Positions 9,965 to 18,080 of a stretch of DNA of 28,578 nt are shown piece by piece. The translations under genes and the position numbers were made by a program. The DNA lies in assembly GCA_947484245.1 (NCBI GenBank), contig CANKOT010000019.1:1-28578 (forward strand). Direction: 5' to 3'. Each line of letters begins with the position of its first letter. The stretch's first letter is position 1. Origin of the DNA: Comamonadaceae bacterium (GTDB lineage Bacteria > Pseudomonadota > Gammaproteobacteria > Burkholderiales > Burkholderiaceae). Below the pieces are notes generated by a model. It was not told the origin of the DNA. It made no database searches and was given only the letters and a program-made list of their open reading frames with translations.

Positions 9965-10729
9965 TCAAGCAAAGCGCGATTGCGCCAGCTTCAAAAGGCC
10001 ATCAAAAATAAGGCTGTCCACCAACTCAAATTGGATGGCCATGCTTGGGGCCATTTTCCAACCAGCACCACCCGTCATGACGCACTGCGGCTCCAGGCCC
10101 GTGTGCTGTCTCAAGTGCTGCACCATGCGCTCACAAGCACCCGCAATGGCGTAAGTTCCACCGCTGGTCAATGCATCGCTGGTATTGGTTGGGAAGGGCC
10201 GCACCTCCCCTGTAGGGACGTGCAATCCTGCAGTGCCCGACTCTAAGGCGCGCAACATAATGCCGTGGCCAGGCAAAATAAAACCGCCTAAAAATTTACC
10301 GTGCTGATCTAGGGCTTCCACGGTCACGGCTGTGCCCACCATGACCACCACCAAAGGTTGGGCTGGCCCTTTGGCCAACATGCGATGGCGCGCACCAACC
10401 ATGGCCACCCAGCGGTCAGAGCCCAAGCGCGTCGGGTGATCGTAGCCATTGCTCACACCCGCCTCTTCGCTTGAAGACACCACCCATTGGGGCGTCACAT
10501 CCCAAAGTTCCATTTGTTCTTGAACGCGGCGCTTGACAGCATCGCCGGCGACCACGCAGCCCAGCACGTGTTTAGGCGCAGGCACGCTAGCCCAAGGCCC
10601 ATCGGCGAGGGTTTCGATGTTCTCTAAAAATTCCGCTCCCTGCGCAAGCACATTGGCTTGGGTATGCGGCCGATCGTAGAGTGCCCACTTCAAACGCGTA
10701 TTACCAACGTCGATTGCCAAAAATGTCAT
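9965..10729 (-). CDS. coaX: Type III pantothenate kinase (CoaX/Baf)
   Basis: Phosphorylates pantothenate, the first step of coenzyme A synthesis. The 254-residue protein begins [19 protein letters not shown], the ASKHA phosphate-1 motif. Further motifs are [18 protein letters not shown] (central Asp), [14 protein letters not shown] and [13 protein letters not shown]. The frame stays open to 10867, but the start at 10729 is chosen because the family N-terminus begins there. The Asp often written in the DxGTAxT motif is Met here (VMVGTA). I recall variation at this place in Burkholderiales Baf proteins, so I do not read it as inactivation. The birA gene often found beside coaX in this order is not adjacent. 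Confidence 0.9.
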   Translation of the reverse strand: MTFLAIDVGNTRLKWALYDRPHTQANVLAQGAEFLENIETLADGPWASVPAPKHVLGCVVAGDAVKRRVQEQMELWDVTPQWVVSSSEEAGVSNGYDHPTRLGSDRWVAMVGARHRMLAKGPAQPLVVVMVGTAVTVEALDQHGKFLGGFILPGHGIMLRALESGTAGLHVPTGEVRPFPTNTSDALTSGGTYAIAGACERMVQHLRQHTGLEPQCVMTGGAGWKMAPSMAIQFELVDSLIFDGLLKLAQSRFA

Positions 10730-10823
10730 ATGCTGATGATAATGATTTTTTAAGCGTCTTGTGGCTTGATAGGAATACATCCAGAGCTGCAAGAACTGAA
10801 CCCTTTGAAAGACGAAGCATTCC

Positions 10824-12254
10824 ATGGCCATTGCGCATATGTCCGCCCTCGATTTGTCACAGGCCATTCACAGCAAGGCGATCTCTTGTCGTGAGGTCAT
10901 GACTTCTTTTCTGAGCCAGATTCAGAAACACAATGCCAACAGCAATGCCTTGGTCAGCCTTGCGCCAGAGGATGTGGTTTTAGCCCAAGCCGATGCGCGT
11001 GATGCGCAACTTGCCAGGGGCGAGTCGATGGGTTGGATGCACGGCATGCCACAAGCCGTGAAAGACTTGATTGACGTTGCTGGCTTTCGAACCAGCCACG
11101 GATCGACCTTGACCAGCGAAGCCCCTGCCAACACTGACTTCATCATGGCAGCGCGCATGCGAGCTGCCGGTTGCATCTTCATTGGCAAAACCAACACACC
11201 TGAATTTGGTCTTGGCTCGCACACCTTCAACGAGGTCTTCGGTGCCACTTTCAACGCTTGGGACCGCTCAAAAAGTGCAGGCGGTAGCAGTGGCGGTGCG
11301 GCAGTCGCCTTAGCTCAGCGAATGCTGCCTGTGGCCGACGGCTCTGACTTCATGGGAAGTTTGCGCAATCCAGCAGGATGGAACCATGTGTTTGGCATGC
11401 GCCCCTCGCAAGGCAGATTGCCCAGATTTCCTTTGGCAGACGCCTTCATTTCTCAACTGAGCACAGAAGGGCCCATGGCCAGGTCGGTCAAAGACATCGC
11501 CATGCTGCTTTCAACGCAAGCGGGCTACGATGTGCGCTCGCCTTTGTCCATCGCTGAATCTGGTGAAGCGTTTGGAGCAAGCCTAGACGGCAGCATGAAG
11601 GGCAAAAGGGTGGGTTGGTTGGGCAATCTCGATGCTTACTTGCCCGTGGAAAATGGCATTTTGTCGGTCTGCGAAAATGCGCTCCACACTTTAGAAACCA
11701 CGGGCTGCCAGGTGTCGCCTGCCAAATTGGGCATGCACCCTGCTGAAATTTGGGATGCATGGCTGGTTTGGCGCAAGGCTTTGGCTGGGCGCAATGTTGG
11801 CAGTTATACGCATCTGCCCCACTGGCGCGACAAAGTCAAACCAGAAGCCCAATGGGAATACGACCAATCCCTAGACCTCACGGGCCACCAATTGATGCAG
11901 GCCAGCGTCACACGCTCAAGCTATTACCAAAGCATGCTCAAGATGTTTGAGTCTTTTGATGTTCTGGCGCTGCCCGTTGCCCAGGTCTGGCCCTTTGATG
12001 TCACAGAACGTTGGCCACGTCACATCAACGGCCATGAGATGGACACCTACCATCGCTGGATGGAGGTGGTGATCTATGCCACCTTTGCAGGATTGCCCGC
12101 TATCAGCATCCCTGCAGGATTCAATGCTCAGGGTCTGCCCATGGGTTTGCAATTGATTGGCAAACCACAGGGCGATTTTGAGCTGCTGCAAGTGGCTTAT
12201 GCGTATGAACAAGCTGCGCAAGAATTGATTCAAAAGCAGCCACCCCAGCTCTGA
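10824..12254 (+). CDS. Amidase-signature family hydrolase
   Basis: A 476-residue serine amidohydrolase of the GatA/amidase family. The Ser-cisSer-Lys triad can be assigned: Lys80 in [10 protein letters not shown], Ser155 in [13 protein letters not shown] and Ser179 in [12 protein letters not shown]. The 24-residue spacing between the two serines is canonical. The usual GTDxGGSIR loop reads GSDFMGSLR, a small departure next to the nucleophile. The C-terminus has [20 protein letters not shown], as in other members. It is not GatA itself: no gatB or gatC is nearby. The substrate is unknown, and many such stand-alone amidases occur in Comamonadaceae. The start could also be the ATG at 10839. Confidence 0.85.
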   Translation: MAIAHMSALDLSQAIHSKAISCREVMTSFLSQIQKHNANSNALVSLAPEDVVLAQADARDAQLARGESMGWMHGMPQAVKDLIDVAGFRTSHGSTLTSEAPANTDFIMAARMRAAGCIFIGKTNTPEFGLGSHTFNEVFGATFNAWDRSKSAGGSSGGAAVALAQRMLPVADGSDFMGSLRNPAGWNHVFGMRPSQGRLPRFPLADAFISQLSTEGPMARSVKDIAMLLSTQAGYDVRSPLSIAESGEAFGASLDGSMKGKRVGWLGNLDAYLPVENGILSVCENALHTLETTGCQVSPAKLGMHPAEIWDAWLVWRKALAGRNVGSYTHLPHWRDKVKPEAQWEYDQSLDLTGHQLMQASVTRSSYYQSMLKMFESFDVLALPVAQVWPFDVTERWPRHINGHEMDTYHRWMEVVIYATFAGLPAISIPAGFNAQGLPMGLQLIGKPQGDFELLQVAYAYEQAAQELIQKQPPQL

Positions 12255-12255
12255 C

Positions 12256-12293
12256 GTCCTCAATGCGTGCAAGCAAGGCTTGGATTTGAGGAC
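12256..12293. terminator. Composite hairpin between convergent amidase and persulfide dioxygenase genes
   Basis: GTCCTCAA at 12256-12263 pairs perfectly with TTGAGGAC at 12286-12293. Inside it CAAGC (12270-12274) pairs with GCTTG (12278-12282) across a 3-base loop. It begins one base after the amidase stop, in the only intergenic space of this convergent junction. No T-run follows on either strand, so it may act as an mRNA 3'-end stabiliser or Rho-assisted stop rather than a classical intrinsic terminator. Confidence 0.4.
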
Positions 12294-12323
12294 TGTGAGA
12301 ATCAGTGGTGACCTTTGCATGCA

Positions 12324-13472
12324 TTAATTTTGTCGCCAGGGCAAGCCACGCATTCTCCAGCCCCCCAACTTGCCGCGATGCGCTTGGGCATCGGGATCAC
12401 CTTCAAAACCTTCCAAAATGTTGAAGGCCTCGATGCCCAAGGCAGTGGCTCTTTGCGCCGCTGCAACAGACCGAACACCACTGCGGCACAGCAACACTAT
12501 TTTCAGACCTGTGGCAGCAATGGCTTGCAGACCTGCGTCAAATTCTGGGTTGACATCCACAACCGGCCATTGCTTCCAAGCCAGTGGTTTGGCTTCTGGC
12601 ACAAAGCCCACCCAAGCACGTTCTGCATCCGATCGAACATCCACCAAAACAGCTTCGCCCGACTGCACCCAGTGCCAGGCCAGTTCAGGTGACACATCAC
12701 CCGCATAGCCTTGAGCAGGCCGAATTGTGAGGACATCATTTCGCATAGGTTCTCCTGTGGCGTCATGCCGTAATCCAGAATTTAAATTGGCGGGAACAGC
12801 TTCATCAATTCGCCGTGGTTTGGGCAAGTTCAGCTTGTTCATGATGGCAACAAACTGCTCTTGGTTTTGCCCTGCAACACGCACATTGTGTTTGATTTCA
12901 TCACCAATGCTTGAGTGCGTTTGCCCTTTGTAATCATGGCCCGGCCACACCGTGGTGTCTGGCGGTAATTTGAACAAGATTTGCGTGAGGCTGTGATACA
13001 GCGCCTGCGCGCTGCCCGACTGGAAGTCGGTACGGCCACAGCCTCGAATGAGCAGGGTATCGCCTGTGAAGACATGCCCACCGTCTTGCGCAGCCACATA
13101 AAAACTCATGCTTCCTGCTGTATGGCCAGGCGTGTGCAGTGCCTTGAGCGCAAAAGCCCCAAACGGAATCAGTTGACCATCGACCAGTTGCACCGAGGCT
13201 GTCCCGATGTGACAGCCTTCGGGCGCTGCTGTTTTCAAACCCAAATGTTCAGCCAACAATCCTGCGCTCGTAATGTGATCTGCGTGCGCATGGGTCTCCA
13301 AAGCCCAATTGACTTTGAGGCCTTTGTCTTGAATGATCTTTTGATCGCGTTCAATCTGATCGTCAACCGGATCAATGATGACAGCGTCCAATGAGTCGGG
13401 GTCGTACACCACGTAGGTGTAGGTGCTGGAATGGCTGTCAAACAGCTGAAGGACGTGTGGTTTCGTGGGCAT
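12324..13472 (-). CDS. Persulfide dioxygenase-rhodanese fusion (ETHE1-like MBL-fold protein)
   Basis: Predicted to oxidise glutathione persulfide to sulfite with O2 at a mononuclear iron, and to exchange sulfane sulfur with thiosulfate through the rhodanese domain. The metallo-beta-lactamase domain (residues 1-250) has THAHADH at 60-66 (His61, His63, Asp65, His66), HTPGHT with His117, TGDTLL with Asp138 and WPGHDY with His179. The rhodanese domain (about 255-382) has LVDVRSDAE and the active loop LLCRSGVRS with Cys329. The known fusion from Burkholderia phytofirmans (PRF) has the same order. Length 382 is normal. It lies 8 bases after the CsoR-like gene, so the two form an operon with a sensor. 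Glyoxalase II is excluded by the fusion and the context. Confidence 0.9.
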   Translation of the reverse strand: MPTKPHVLQLFDSHSSTYTYVVYDPDSLDAVIIDPVDDQIERDQKIIQDKGLKVNWALETHAHADHITSAGLLAEHLGLKTAAPEGCHIGTASVQLVDGQLIPFGAFALKALHTPGHTAGSMSFYVAAQDGGHVFTGDTLLIRGCGRTDFQSGSAQALYHSLTQILFKLPPDTTVWPGHDYKGQTHSSIGDEIKHNVRVAGQNQEQFVAIMNKLNLPKPRRIDEAVPANLNSGLRHDATGEPMRNDVLTIRPAQGYAGDVSPELAWHWVQSGEAVLVDVRSDAERAWVGFVPEAKPLAWKQWPVVDVNPEFDAGLQAIAATGLKIVLLCRSGVRSVAAAQRATALGIEAFNILEGFEGDPDAQAHRGKLGGWRMRGLPWRQN

Positions 13473-13480
13473 GGCCGGCC

Positions 13481-13726
13481 TTAGGCAAATTTCGTGAGCA
13501 TTTCTGCAACATGCTCAGCCGATTGGTCGCCTTGCTCAATCATGCAACCCACCATGGCAAAAAAAGACTTGTCGAGCGCCTTGCGTGATGCCGCCATTTG
13601 TTGGGCAATTTTTTCACAATCGGCATCGCTTTCAATGAGCTTTTGCAGACCACGGAGTTGGCCTTCAATTCGGGCCAAGCGAGCACAAAGGGCTTTCTTT
13701 TTTTCAGGATCAGCAATGCGGCTCAT
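13481..13726 (-). CDS. CsoR/FrmR-family transcriptional repressor, atypical sensor residues
   Basis: An 81-residue all-helical repressor of the DUF156 family (CsoR, RcnR, FrmR, CstR). Family features are LARIEGQLRGLQKLIESDADC (residues 17-37), with Cys37 at the conserved first sensor position, and AASRKALDK. In metal-sensing CsoR the next ligands are His and Cys at +25 and +29 from that Cys. Here +25 is Met62 and +29 is Gln66. Instead Cys61 sits at +24 (FAMVGCMIEQ). A Cys-Cys pair without His, beside a persulfide dioxygenase, points to a thiol/persulfide switch as in CstR rather than copper sensing (inference). A further Cys lies at 14. Confidence 0.88.
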   Translation of the reverse strand: MSRIADPEKKKALCARLARIEGQLRGLQKLIESDADCEKIAQQMAASRKALDKSFFAMVGCMIEQGDQSAEHVAEMLTKFA

Positions 13727-13747
13727 GAGAATCTTTCAGAATGGGAT

Positions 13748-13764
13748 CAAATTATGATAACTTT
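13748..13764. promoter_or_regulatory. Candidate operator/promoter in the divergent sulfur-gene gap
   Basis: CAAATTAT-G-ATAACTTT is an imperfect AT-rich palindrome (6 of 8 arm positions pair) near the middle of the 77-base gap between the CsoR-like gene and the transporter genes. It overlaps a -10-like TATGAT (13753-13758) on the plus strand. No convincing -35 was found on either strand. Confidence 0.3.
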
Positions 13765-13803
13765 TGCCAGCTTTTTTGGAACATATTTCGGGAACACAGC
13801 TTG

Positions 13804-14223
13804 ATGCTTGCCAATTTACATCCCTATTTCATTGCCGGCCTTGGCGGTATTCTCATTGGTTTAGCCAGTTGGCTGCTTTGGTGGGGGCTTGGCCGCATTG
13901 CCGGCATCAGCGGCATTGCCTCAGAAACAATTGGCGCGCCCTTCAACCCAGACACTTGGCGCTGGGCGTTTTTGGCTGGCTTGATTGTCGGCGGATGCCT
14001 TTTAGGTCAGGGATTGGAGATCCCCACCCTGCCCACGCGGCCCTTGCATCTGCTCATCCCTGCGGGACTTTTGGTGGGCATTGGCACCGTCTGGGGCAGC
14101 GGCTGTACCAGTGGCCACGGTGTATGTGGCTTGGGCAGGTTGTCTCTCAGGTCTTTGGTGTCGGTTGGAATTTTCATGGCCACTGGCATGATGGCCGTCA
14201 CCTTGATGCGAGGTGCTGCATGA
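13804..14223 (+). CDS. YeeE/YedE family sulfur-transport protein, N-terminal half (split type)
   Basis: A 139-residue integral membrane protein with about four hydrophobic segments: FIAGLGGILIGLASWLLWWG, WAFLAGLIVGGCLLG, LLIPAGLLVGIGTVWG and LVSVGIFMATGMMAV. The motif GSGCTSGHGVCGLGRLSLRS (residues 98-117, with Cys101 and Cys108) is the sulfur-transport signature. In single-chain YeeE, cysteines are thought to relay thiosulfate through the channel. The start is set at the ATG at 13804, giving a family-like N-terminus. The frame is open to 13741, which would add 21 residues across the regulatory gap. It overlaps the next gene by ATGA and is divergent from the CsoR-like repressor. Confidence 0.86.
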   Translation: MLANLHPYFIAGLGGILIGLASWLLWWGLGRIAGISGIASETIGAPFNPDTWRWAFLAGLIVGGCLLGQGLEIPTLPTRPLHLLIPAGLLVGIGTVWGSGCTSGHGVCGLGRLSLRSLVSVGIFMATGMMAVTLMRGAA

Positions 14224-14696
14224 ACACCAACCCCCAACGCGCCGGCCGACTGGGTCTGGCTTTTTCTGCAGGGCTTTTGTTTTCTGCTGGTTTGGTTTTA
14301 TCAGGTATGACCCAACCACTTAAGGTCTTGGGCTTCTTAGACATCACCGCCATGGGCAAAGGGCCCTTTCCAGGTCTGTGGGATCCCACCTTGGCCTTTG
14401 TCATGGGCGGCGCAGTTTGCGTCACTTTGTTGGCATTTGCATGGACCCGCCGGCTTCTACAAACGCCCTTCTTTGGCCATCAGTTTTATGAGCCTTCGCA
14501 AAAACAAATTGATATACCGCTGGTTGGGGGCGCCTTGTTGTTTGGCGCGGGCTGGGGCTTGGCAGGGTATTGCCCAGGGCCAGCCCTGGCAAGTGCTCTT
14601 TTGAGCACCGATGCCCTCATTTTTACGGCGGCCATGCTGGTCGGCATGTTGATTTGTAAGACTTTTCTAAGTAAAACGGCTAAGATCGCCAGTTGA
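14220..14696 (+). CDS. YeeE/YedE family sulfur-transport protein, C-terminal half (DUF6691-like)
   Basis: A 158-residue membrane protein with about four hydrophobic segments, beginning LGLAFSAGLLFSAGLVLSGM. It contains GFLDI, then DPTLAFVMGGAVCVTLLAF, and the signature GAGWGLAGYCPGPALASALL with Cys118. This is the second repeat unit of the sulfur-transporter fold and presumably pairs with the product of the overlapping gene upstream. The ATG at 14220 overlaps the preceding TGA. The upstream open frame to 13764 lies inside that gene. The last codons overlap the palindromic site in front of icmF. The split arrangement is common next to persulfide dioxygenase genes, so it is not a frameshift. 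Confidence 0.86.
   Translation: MNTNPQRAGRLGLAFSAGLLFSAGLVLSGMTQPLKVLGFLDITAMGKGPFPGLWDPTLAFVMGGAVCVTLLAFAWTRRLLQTPFFGHQFYEPSQKQIDIPLVGGALLFGAGWGLAGYCPGPALASALLSTDALIFTAAMLVGMLICKTFLSKTAKIAS
14649..14677 (+). promoter_or_regulatory. Candidate sigma-70 promoter for icmF
   Basis: TTGATT (14649-14654) and TAAAAC (14672-14677) have a 17-base spacer. The boxes lie inside the 3' end of the transporter gene. The predicted start of transcription would fall just before the palindromic operator at 14692-14720, so a bound repressor would block it. Prediction by eye. Confidence 0.33.
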
Positions 14697-14720
14697 CGTT
14701 GACGTAAACGTAAAGTCAAC
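14692..14720. promoter_or_regulatory. Candidate MerR/LiuR-type operator upstream of icmF
   Basis: Three ACGT cores occur at 14696, 14702 and 14708, exactly six bases apart. The last two form the palindrome-like TTGACGTAAACGTAAA (14699-14714, pattern TTnACGTnnACGTnAA). The whole is framed by GTTGAC (14692-14697) and GTCAAC (14715-14720). From memory, LiuR-type MerR operators in proteobacterial branched-chain amino acid genes have this TTnACGTnnACGTnAA look. The site ends 18 bases before the icmF ATG. Confidence 0.55.
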
Positions 14721-14738
14721 CTTGAACGGAACCATCCC

Positions 14739-17700
14739 ATGACCGACTTGTCTGCTGAATTCAAAGCCCTGGCTGAATACCGTCCCACGCACAAGGTGCG
14801 TTTTGTGACTGCTGCCAGTTTGTTCGATGGTCACGATGCTGCGATCAACATCATGCGCCGCATTTTGCAAAGCATGGGCGCCGAAGTGATTCACTTGGGT
14901 CACAACCGCTCGGTCGACGAAGTGGTCACGGCCGCTTTGCAAGAAGACGCACAAGGCATTGCCATCAGCTCTTATCAGGGCGGTCACGTCGAGTATTTCA
15001 AATACATGGTTGACCTGCTGCGCCAGCGCGGCGGCGAGCACATTCAAGTGTTTGGCGGCGGCGGCGGCGTGATTGTCCCAGCAGAAATTCGCGAGTTGCA
15101 TGCTTATGGCGTGGGCCGCATTTACAGTCCTGAAGATGGCCAACGCATGGGTTTGGCCGGCATGATTGGCGAGATGGTGATGCGCTGCGACAAAGACATT
15201 AGCGCTTATGCACCCAAAGATTTGAAAGCCATTCAAGGTGGCACCGAAGCCAACTGGCGTTCTTTGTCACAGTTGATCACCGTGCTTGAAAACGGCAGCG
15301 CTTCTGCAGACATGGTGGCCGCATTGCGCACCGAAGCTGCCAAACACAAAGTGCCCGTGCTGGGCATTACAGGCACTGGCGGCGCGGGCAAGTCTTCTTT
15401 AACCGACGAACTCATTCGCCGTTTGCGCTTAGACCAAGGCGACAACTTGCGCATTGCAGTGGTGTCCATTGACCCCTCACGCCGCAAGAGCGGTGGCGCC
15501 TTGTTGGGCGACCGCATTCGAATGAACGCCATCAACCCATGGCGCAATGGCCAGCGGGTGTTCATGCGCAGTTTGGCCACACGCGATTTTGGCAGTGAAA
15601 TATCTGCCGCTTTGCCCGATGTGGTGGCAGCTTGCAAGGTGGCTGGCTTTGATGTGGTGGTGGTTGAAACCTCTGGCATTGGCCAAGGCGATGCCGCCAT
15701 CGTGCCGCACGTGGATGTGCCCATGTACGTCATGACGCCAGAGTTTGGCGCAGCCAGCCAACTGGAAAAAATCGACATGCTCGACTTTGCTCAGTTCGTC
15801 GCCATCAATAAATTTGATCGCAAAGGTGCCAGCGACGCGCTGCGCGATGTGGCCAAACAAGTCCAGCGCAACCAAGAAGCTTGGACGGTCCCCACCGAAC
15901 AAATGCCCGTGTTTGGCACGATGGCTGCGCGCTTCAACGACGATGGCGTGACAGCTTTGTACCAAGCGCTCAAAGTTCGCTTGGGTGAACTGGGCTTGAA
16001 CTTGAAGGAAGGCCTGTTGCCCAAAGTCGATGTGCGTCACAGCACCAACCAAACACCGGTGGTCCCACCTGCACGCTCGCGGTACTTGGCCGAAATTACC
16101 GACACCGTGCGTGGCTACAAAAAACAAGCCCGTGCGCAAGCTCGTCTTGCCCGCGAGATTCAACAACTGCGCGCCGCTGCTGTGATGTTGGAAGTCGACA
16201 AACCAGGCCGCGCCAAAGCCGCTGAAGCCGCCATTGATTTGGCGGCACGGCGCGAAGACACACAAGAGCCCGGCGCTCGCAAGCTATTGGCCCAATGGCC
16301 AGAAATGCAAAGAGCTTACGCGGGCGATGAGTTCGTGGTTCAAATTCGCGACAAAGAAATTCGCACGGCGCTCACTTCCAAAAGCTTGTCGGGCACCACG
16401 ATTCGCAAAGTGTCTTTGCCCACGTATGAAGACCATGGCGAAATTTTGAAGTGGCTCATGCTGGACAACGTGCCAGGCAGCTTTCCTTTCACTGCGGGCA
16501 CCTTTGCCTTCAAGCGCGAGGGTGAAGATCCCACTCGCATGTTTGCCGGTGAAGGTGATGCATTCAGAACCAACACCCGCTTCAAATTGCTGAGCGAAGG
16601 CATGGCTGCCAAGCGTTTGTCGACCGCTTTTGACTCCGTCACTTTGTATGGCAACGACCCCGATCCCCGTCCAGACATCTACGGCAAGGTGGGCAACTCT
16701 GGTGTGAGCATTGCCACATTGGACGACATGAAAGTGCTCTACGGTGGCTTCGATTTGTGCAATCCCAGCACCAGCGTGTCGATGACCATCAACGGTCCTG
16801 CACCCTCCATCTTGGCCATGTTCATGAACACCGCCATCGATCAGAATTTGGAAAAATTCAAAACTGACAACGGCCGTGACCCCACAGAAACAGAGGCCGC
16901 CAAAATTCGCGAATGGGTCATGGCCAATGTGCGCGGCACCGTGCAAGCCGACATTCTGAAAGAAGACCAAGGTCAAAACACCTGCATCTTTAGCACCGAG
17001 TTCAGCTTGAAGGTCATGGGTGACGTTGCGCAGTTTTTTGTCAACAACGATGTGCGCAATTTCTACTCCGTTTCTATTAGCGGCTACCACATTGCTGAAG
17101 CCGGCGCCAACCCCATCAGCCAACTGGCCTTCACACTCTCCAATGGCTTTACCTTTGTAGAAGCCTACTTGGCACGGGGCATGCACATCGATGACTTTGC
17201 GCCCAATTTGAGTTTCTTCTTTAGCAACGGCATGGACCCCGAGTACACCGTGATGGGCCGTGTTGCACGCCGCATCTGGGCGGTGGCCATGAAAAACAAG
17301 TATGGCGCCAATGACCGCAGTCAAAAACTGAAGTACCACATTCAAACGTCAGGTCGTTCTTTGCATGCGCAAGAAATTCAATTCAACGACATTCGCACCA
17401 CGCTGCAAGCTTTGATTGCCATTTACGACAATTGCAACTCATTGCACACCAATGCGTTTGACGAAGCCATCACCACGCCCACCGAGGACAGCGTGCGCCG
17501 TGCTATGGCCATCCAACTCATCATCAACCGCGAGTGGGGCTTGGCCAAAAACGAAAACCCCAACCAAGGTGCCTTCATCATTGAAGAGCTCACCGAGTTG
17601 GTGGAAGAGGCTGTGCTGGCCGAGTTTGAAAAGATTGCAGACCGCGGCGGCGTCTTGGGTGCCATGGAAACGGGCTATCAGCGCGGCAAGATTCAAGACG

Positions 17701-18032
17701 AATCGATGCACTACGAAATGCTCAAGCACACCGGCGAGTACCCCATCATTGGTGTCAATACTTTCCGCAACCCCAAAGGCGACGAAGTGTTGGAGAAGTT
17801 GGAGTTGGCTCGCTCTACGGAAGATGAGAAAAAATCTCAACTCGATCGTTTGCATGCCTTTCATGCCAAGCATGCCAAGGAGTCTCCCGCCATGTTGGCG
17901 CGCCTACAGCAAGCCGTCATTCACAATCAGAATGTGTTCGAGGTGCTGATGGACGCTGTGCGCGTTTGCTCACTTGGTCAAATCACCAATGCCTTGTTTG
18001 AGGTGGGTGGTCAATACCGCAGGAACATGTAA
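14739..18032 (+). CDS. icmF: Fused isobutyryl-CoA mutase with G-protein chaperone (IcmF)
   Basis: Adenosylcobalamin-dependent enzyme that interconverts isobutyryl-CoA and butyryl-CoA. It carries its own GTPase chaperone for cofactor loading. Domain order in 1097 residues: B12-binding domain (1-150) with [11 protein letters not shown], His32 being the expected lower axial ligand; MeaB-like G domain with Walker [10 protein letters not shown] (212-220), [10 protein letters not shown] and NKFD (357-360); then the mutase TIM-barrel half from about residue 570. [20 protein letters not shown] is the IcmF-type active-site strand, with Phe where methylmalonyl-CoA mutase has its substrate Tyr. [14 protein letters not shown] carries the catalytic His. 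Length and order match known IcmF proteins. Related pivalyl- or isovaleryl-CoA activity cannot be excluded. No MCM genes or acyl-CoA dehydrogenases adjoin it. Confidence 0.93.
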   Translation: MTDLSAEFKALAEYRPTHKVRFVTAASLFDGHDAAINIMRRILQSMGAEVIHLGHNRSVDEVVTAALQEDAQGIAISSYQGGHVEYFKYMVDLLRQRGGEHIQVFGGGGGVIVPAEIRELHAYGVGRIYSPEDGQRMGLAGMIGEMVMRCDKDISAYAPKDLKAIQGGTEANWRSLSQLITVLENGSASADMVAALRTEAAKHKVPVLGITGTGGAGKSSLTDELIRRLRLDQGDNLRIAVVSIDPSRRKSGGALLGDRIRMNAINPWRNGQRVFMRSLATRDFGSEISAALPDVVAACKVAGFDVVVVETSGIGQGDAAIVPHVDVPMYVMTPEFGAASQLEKIDMLDFAQFVAINKFDRKGASDALRDVAKQVQRNQEAWTVPTEQMPVFGTMAARFNDDGVTALYQALKVRLGELGLNLKEGLLPKVDVRHSTNQTPVVPPARSRYLAEITDTVRGYKKQARAQARLAREIQQLRAAAVMLEVDKPGRAKAAEAAIDLAARREDTQEPGARKLLAQWPEMQRAYAGDEFVVQIRDKEIRTALTSKSLSGTTIRKVSLPTYEDHGEILKWLMLDNVPGSFPFTAGTFAFKREGEDPTRMFAGEGDAFRTNTRFKLLSEGMAAKRLSTAFDSVTLYGNDPDPRPDIYGKVGNSGVSIATLDDMKVLYGGFDLCNPSTSVSMTINGPAPSILAMFMNTAIDQNLEKFKTDNGRDPTETEAAKIREWVMANVRGTVQADILKEDQGQNTCIFSTEFSLKVMGDVAQFFVNNDVRNFYSVSISGYHIAEAGANPISQLAFTLSNGFTFVEAYLARGMHIDDFAPNLSFFFSNGMDPEYTVMGRVARRIWAVAMKNKYGANDRSQKLKYHIQTSGRSLHAQEIQFNDIRTTLQALIAIYDNCNSLHTNAFDEAITTPTEDSVRRAMAIQLIINREWGLAKNENPNQGAFIIEELTELVEEAVLAEFEKIADRGGVLGAMETGYQRGKIQDESMHYEMLKHTGEYPIIGVNTFRNPKGDEVLEKLELARSTEDEKKSQLDRLHAFHAKHAKESPAMLARLQQAVIHNQNVFEVLMDAVRVCSLGQITNALFEVGGQYRRNM

Positions 18033-18080
18033 ATTTCCGACTGTCATGCGCAGTTAATGCCTTTGTGAGACATTACTCGC

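Noticed and set aside
10270..10360. Loss of Asp in the CoaX DxGTAxT motif as a sign of inactivation
   Set aside because: All other motifs are intact. I recall this position as variable in Burkholderiales Baf/CoaX proteins.
10737..10751. Fur-box-like TGATAATGATTTTTT just upstream of coaX
   Set aside because: Only one arm matches the TGATAATnATTATCA consensus. Neither coaX nor the amidase is a usual iron-regulated gene.
13804..14696. Split YeeE/YedE transporter as a frameshifted pseudogene
   Set aside because: Both halves have full membrane segments and their own Cys signatures, with a clean ATGA overlap. Two-gene forms of this family are common.
16284..17345. 353-codon open frame antisense to icmF
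   Set aside because: It lies wholly within icmF, shows no recognisable domain and is explained by third-position bias of the real gene.
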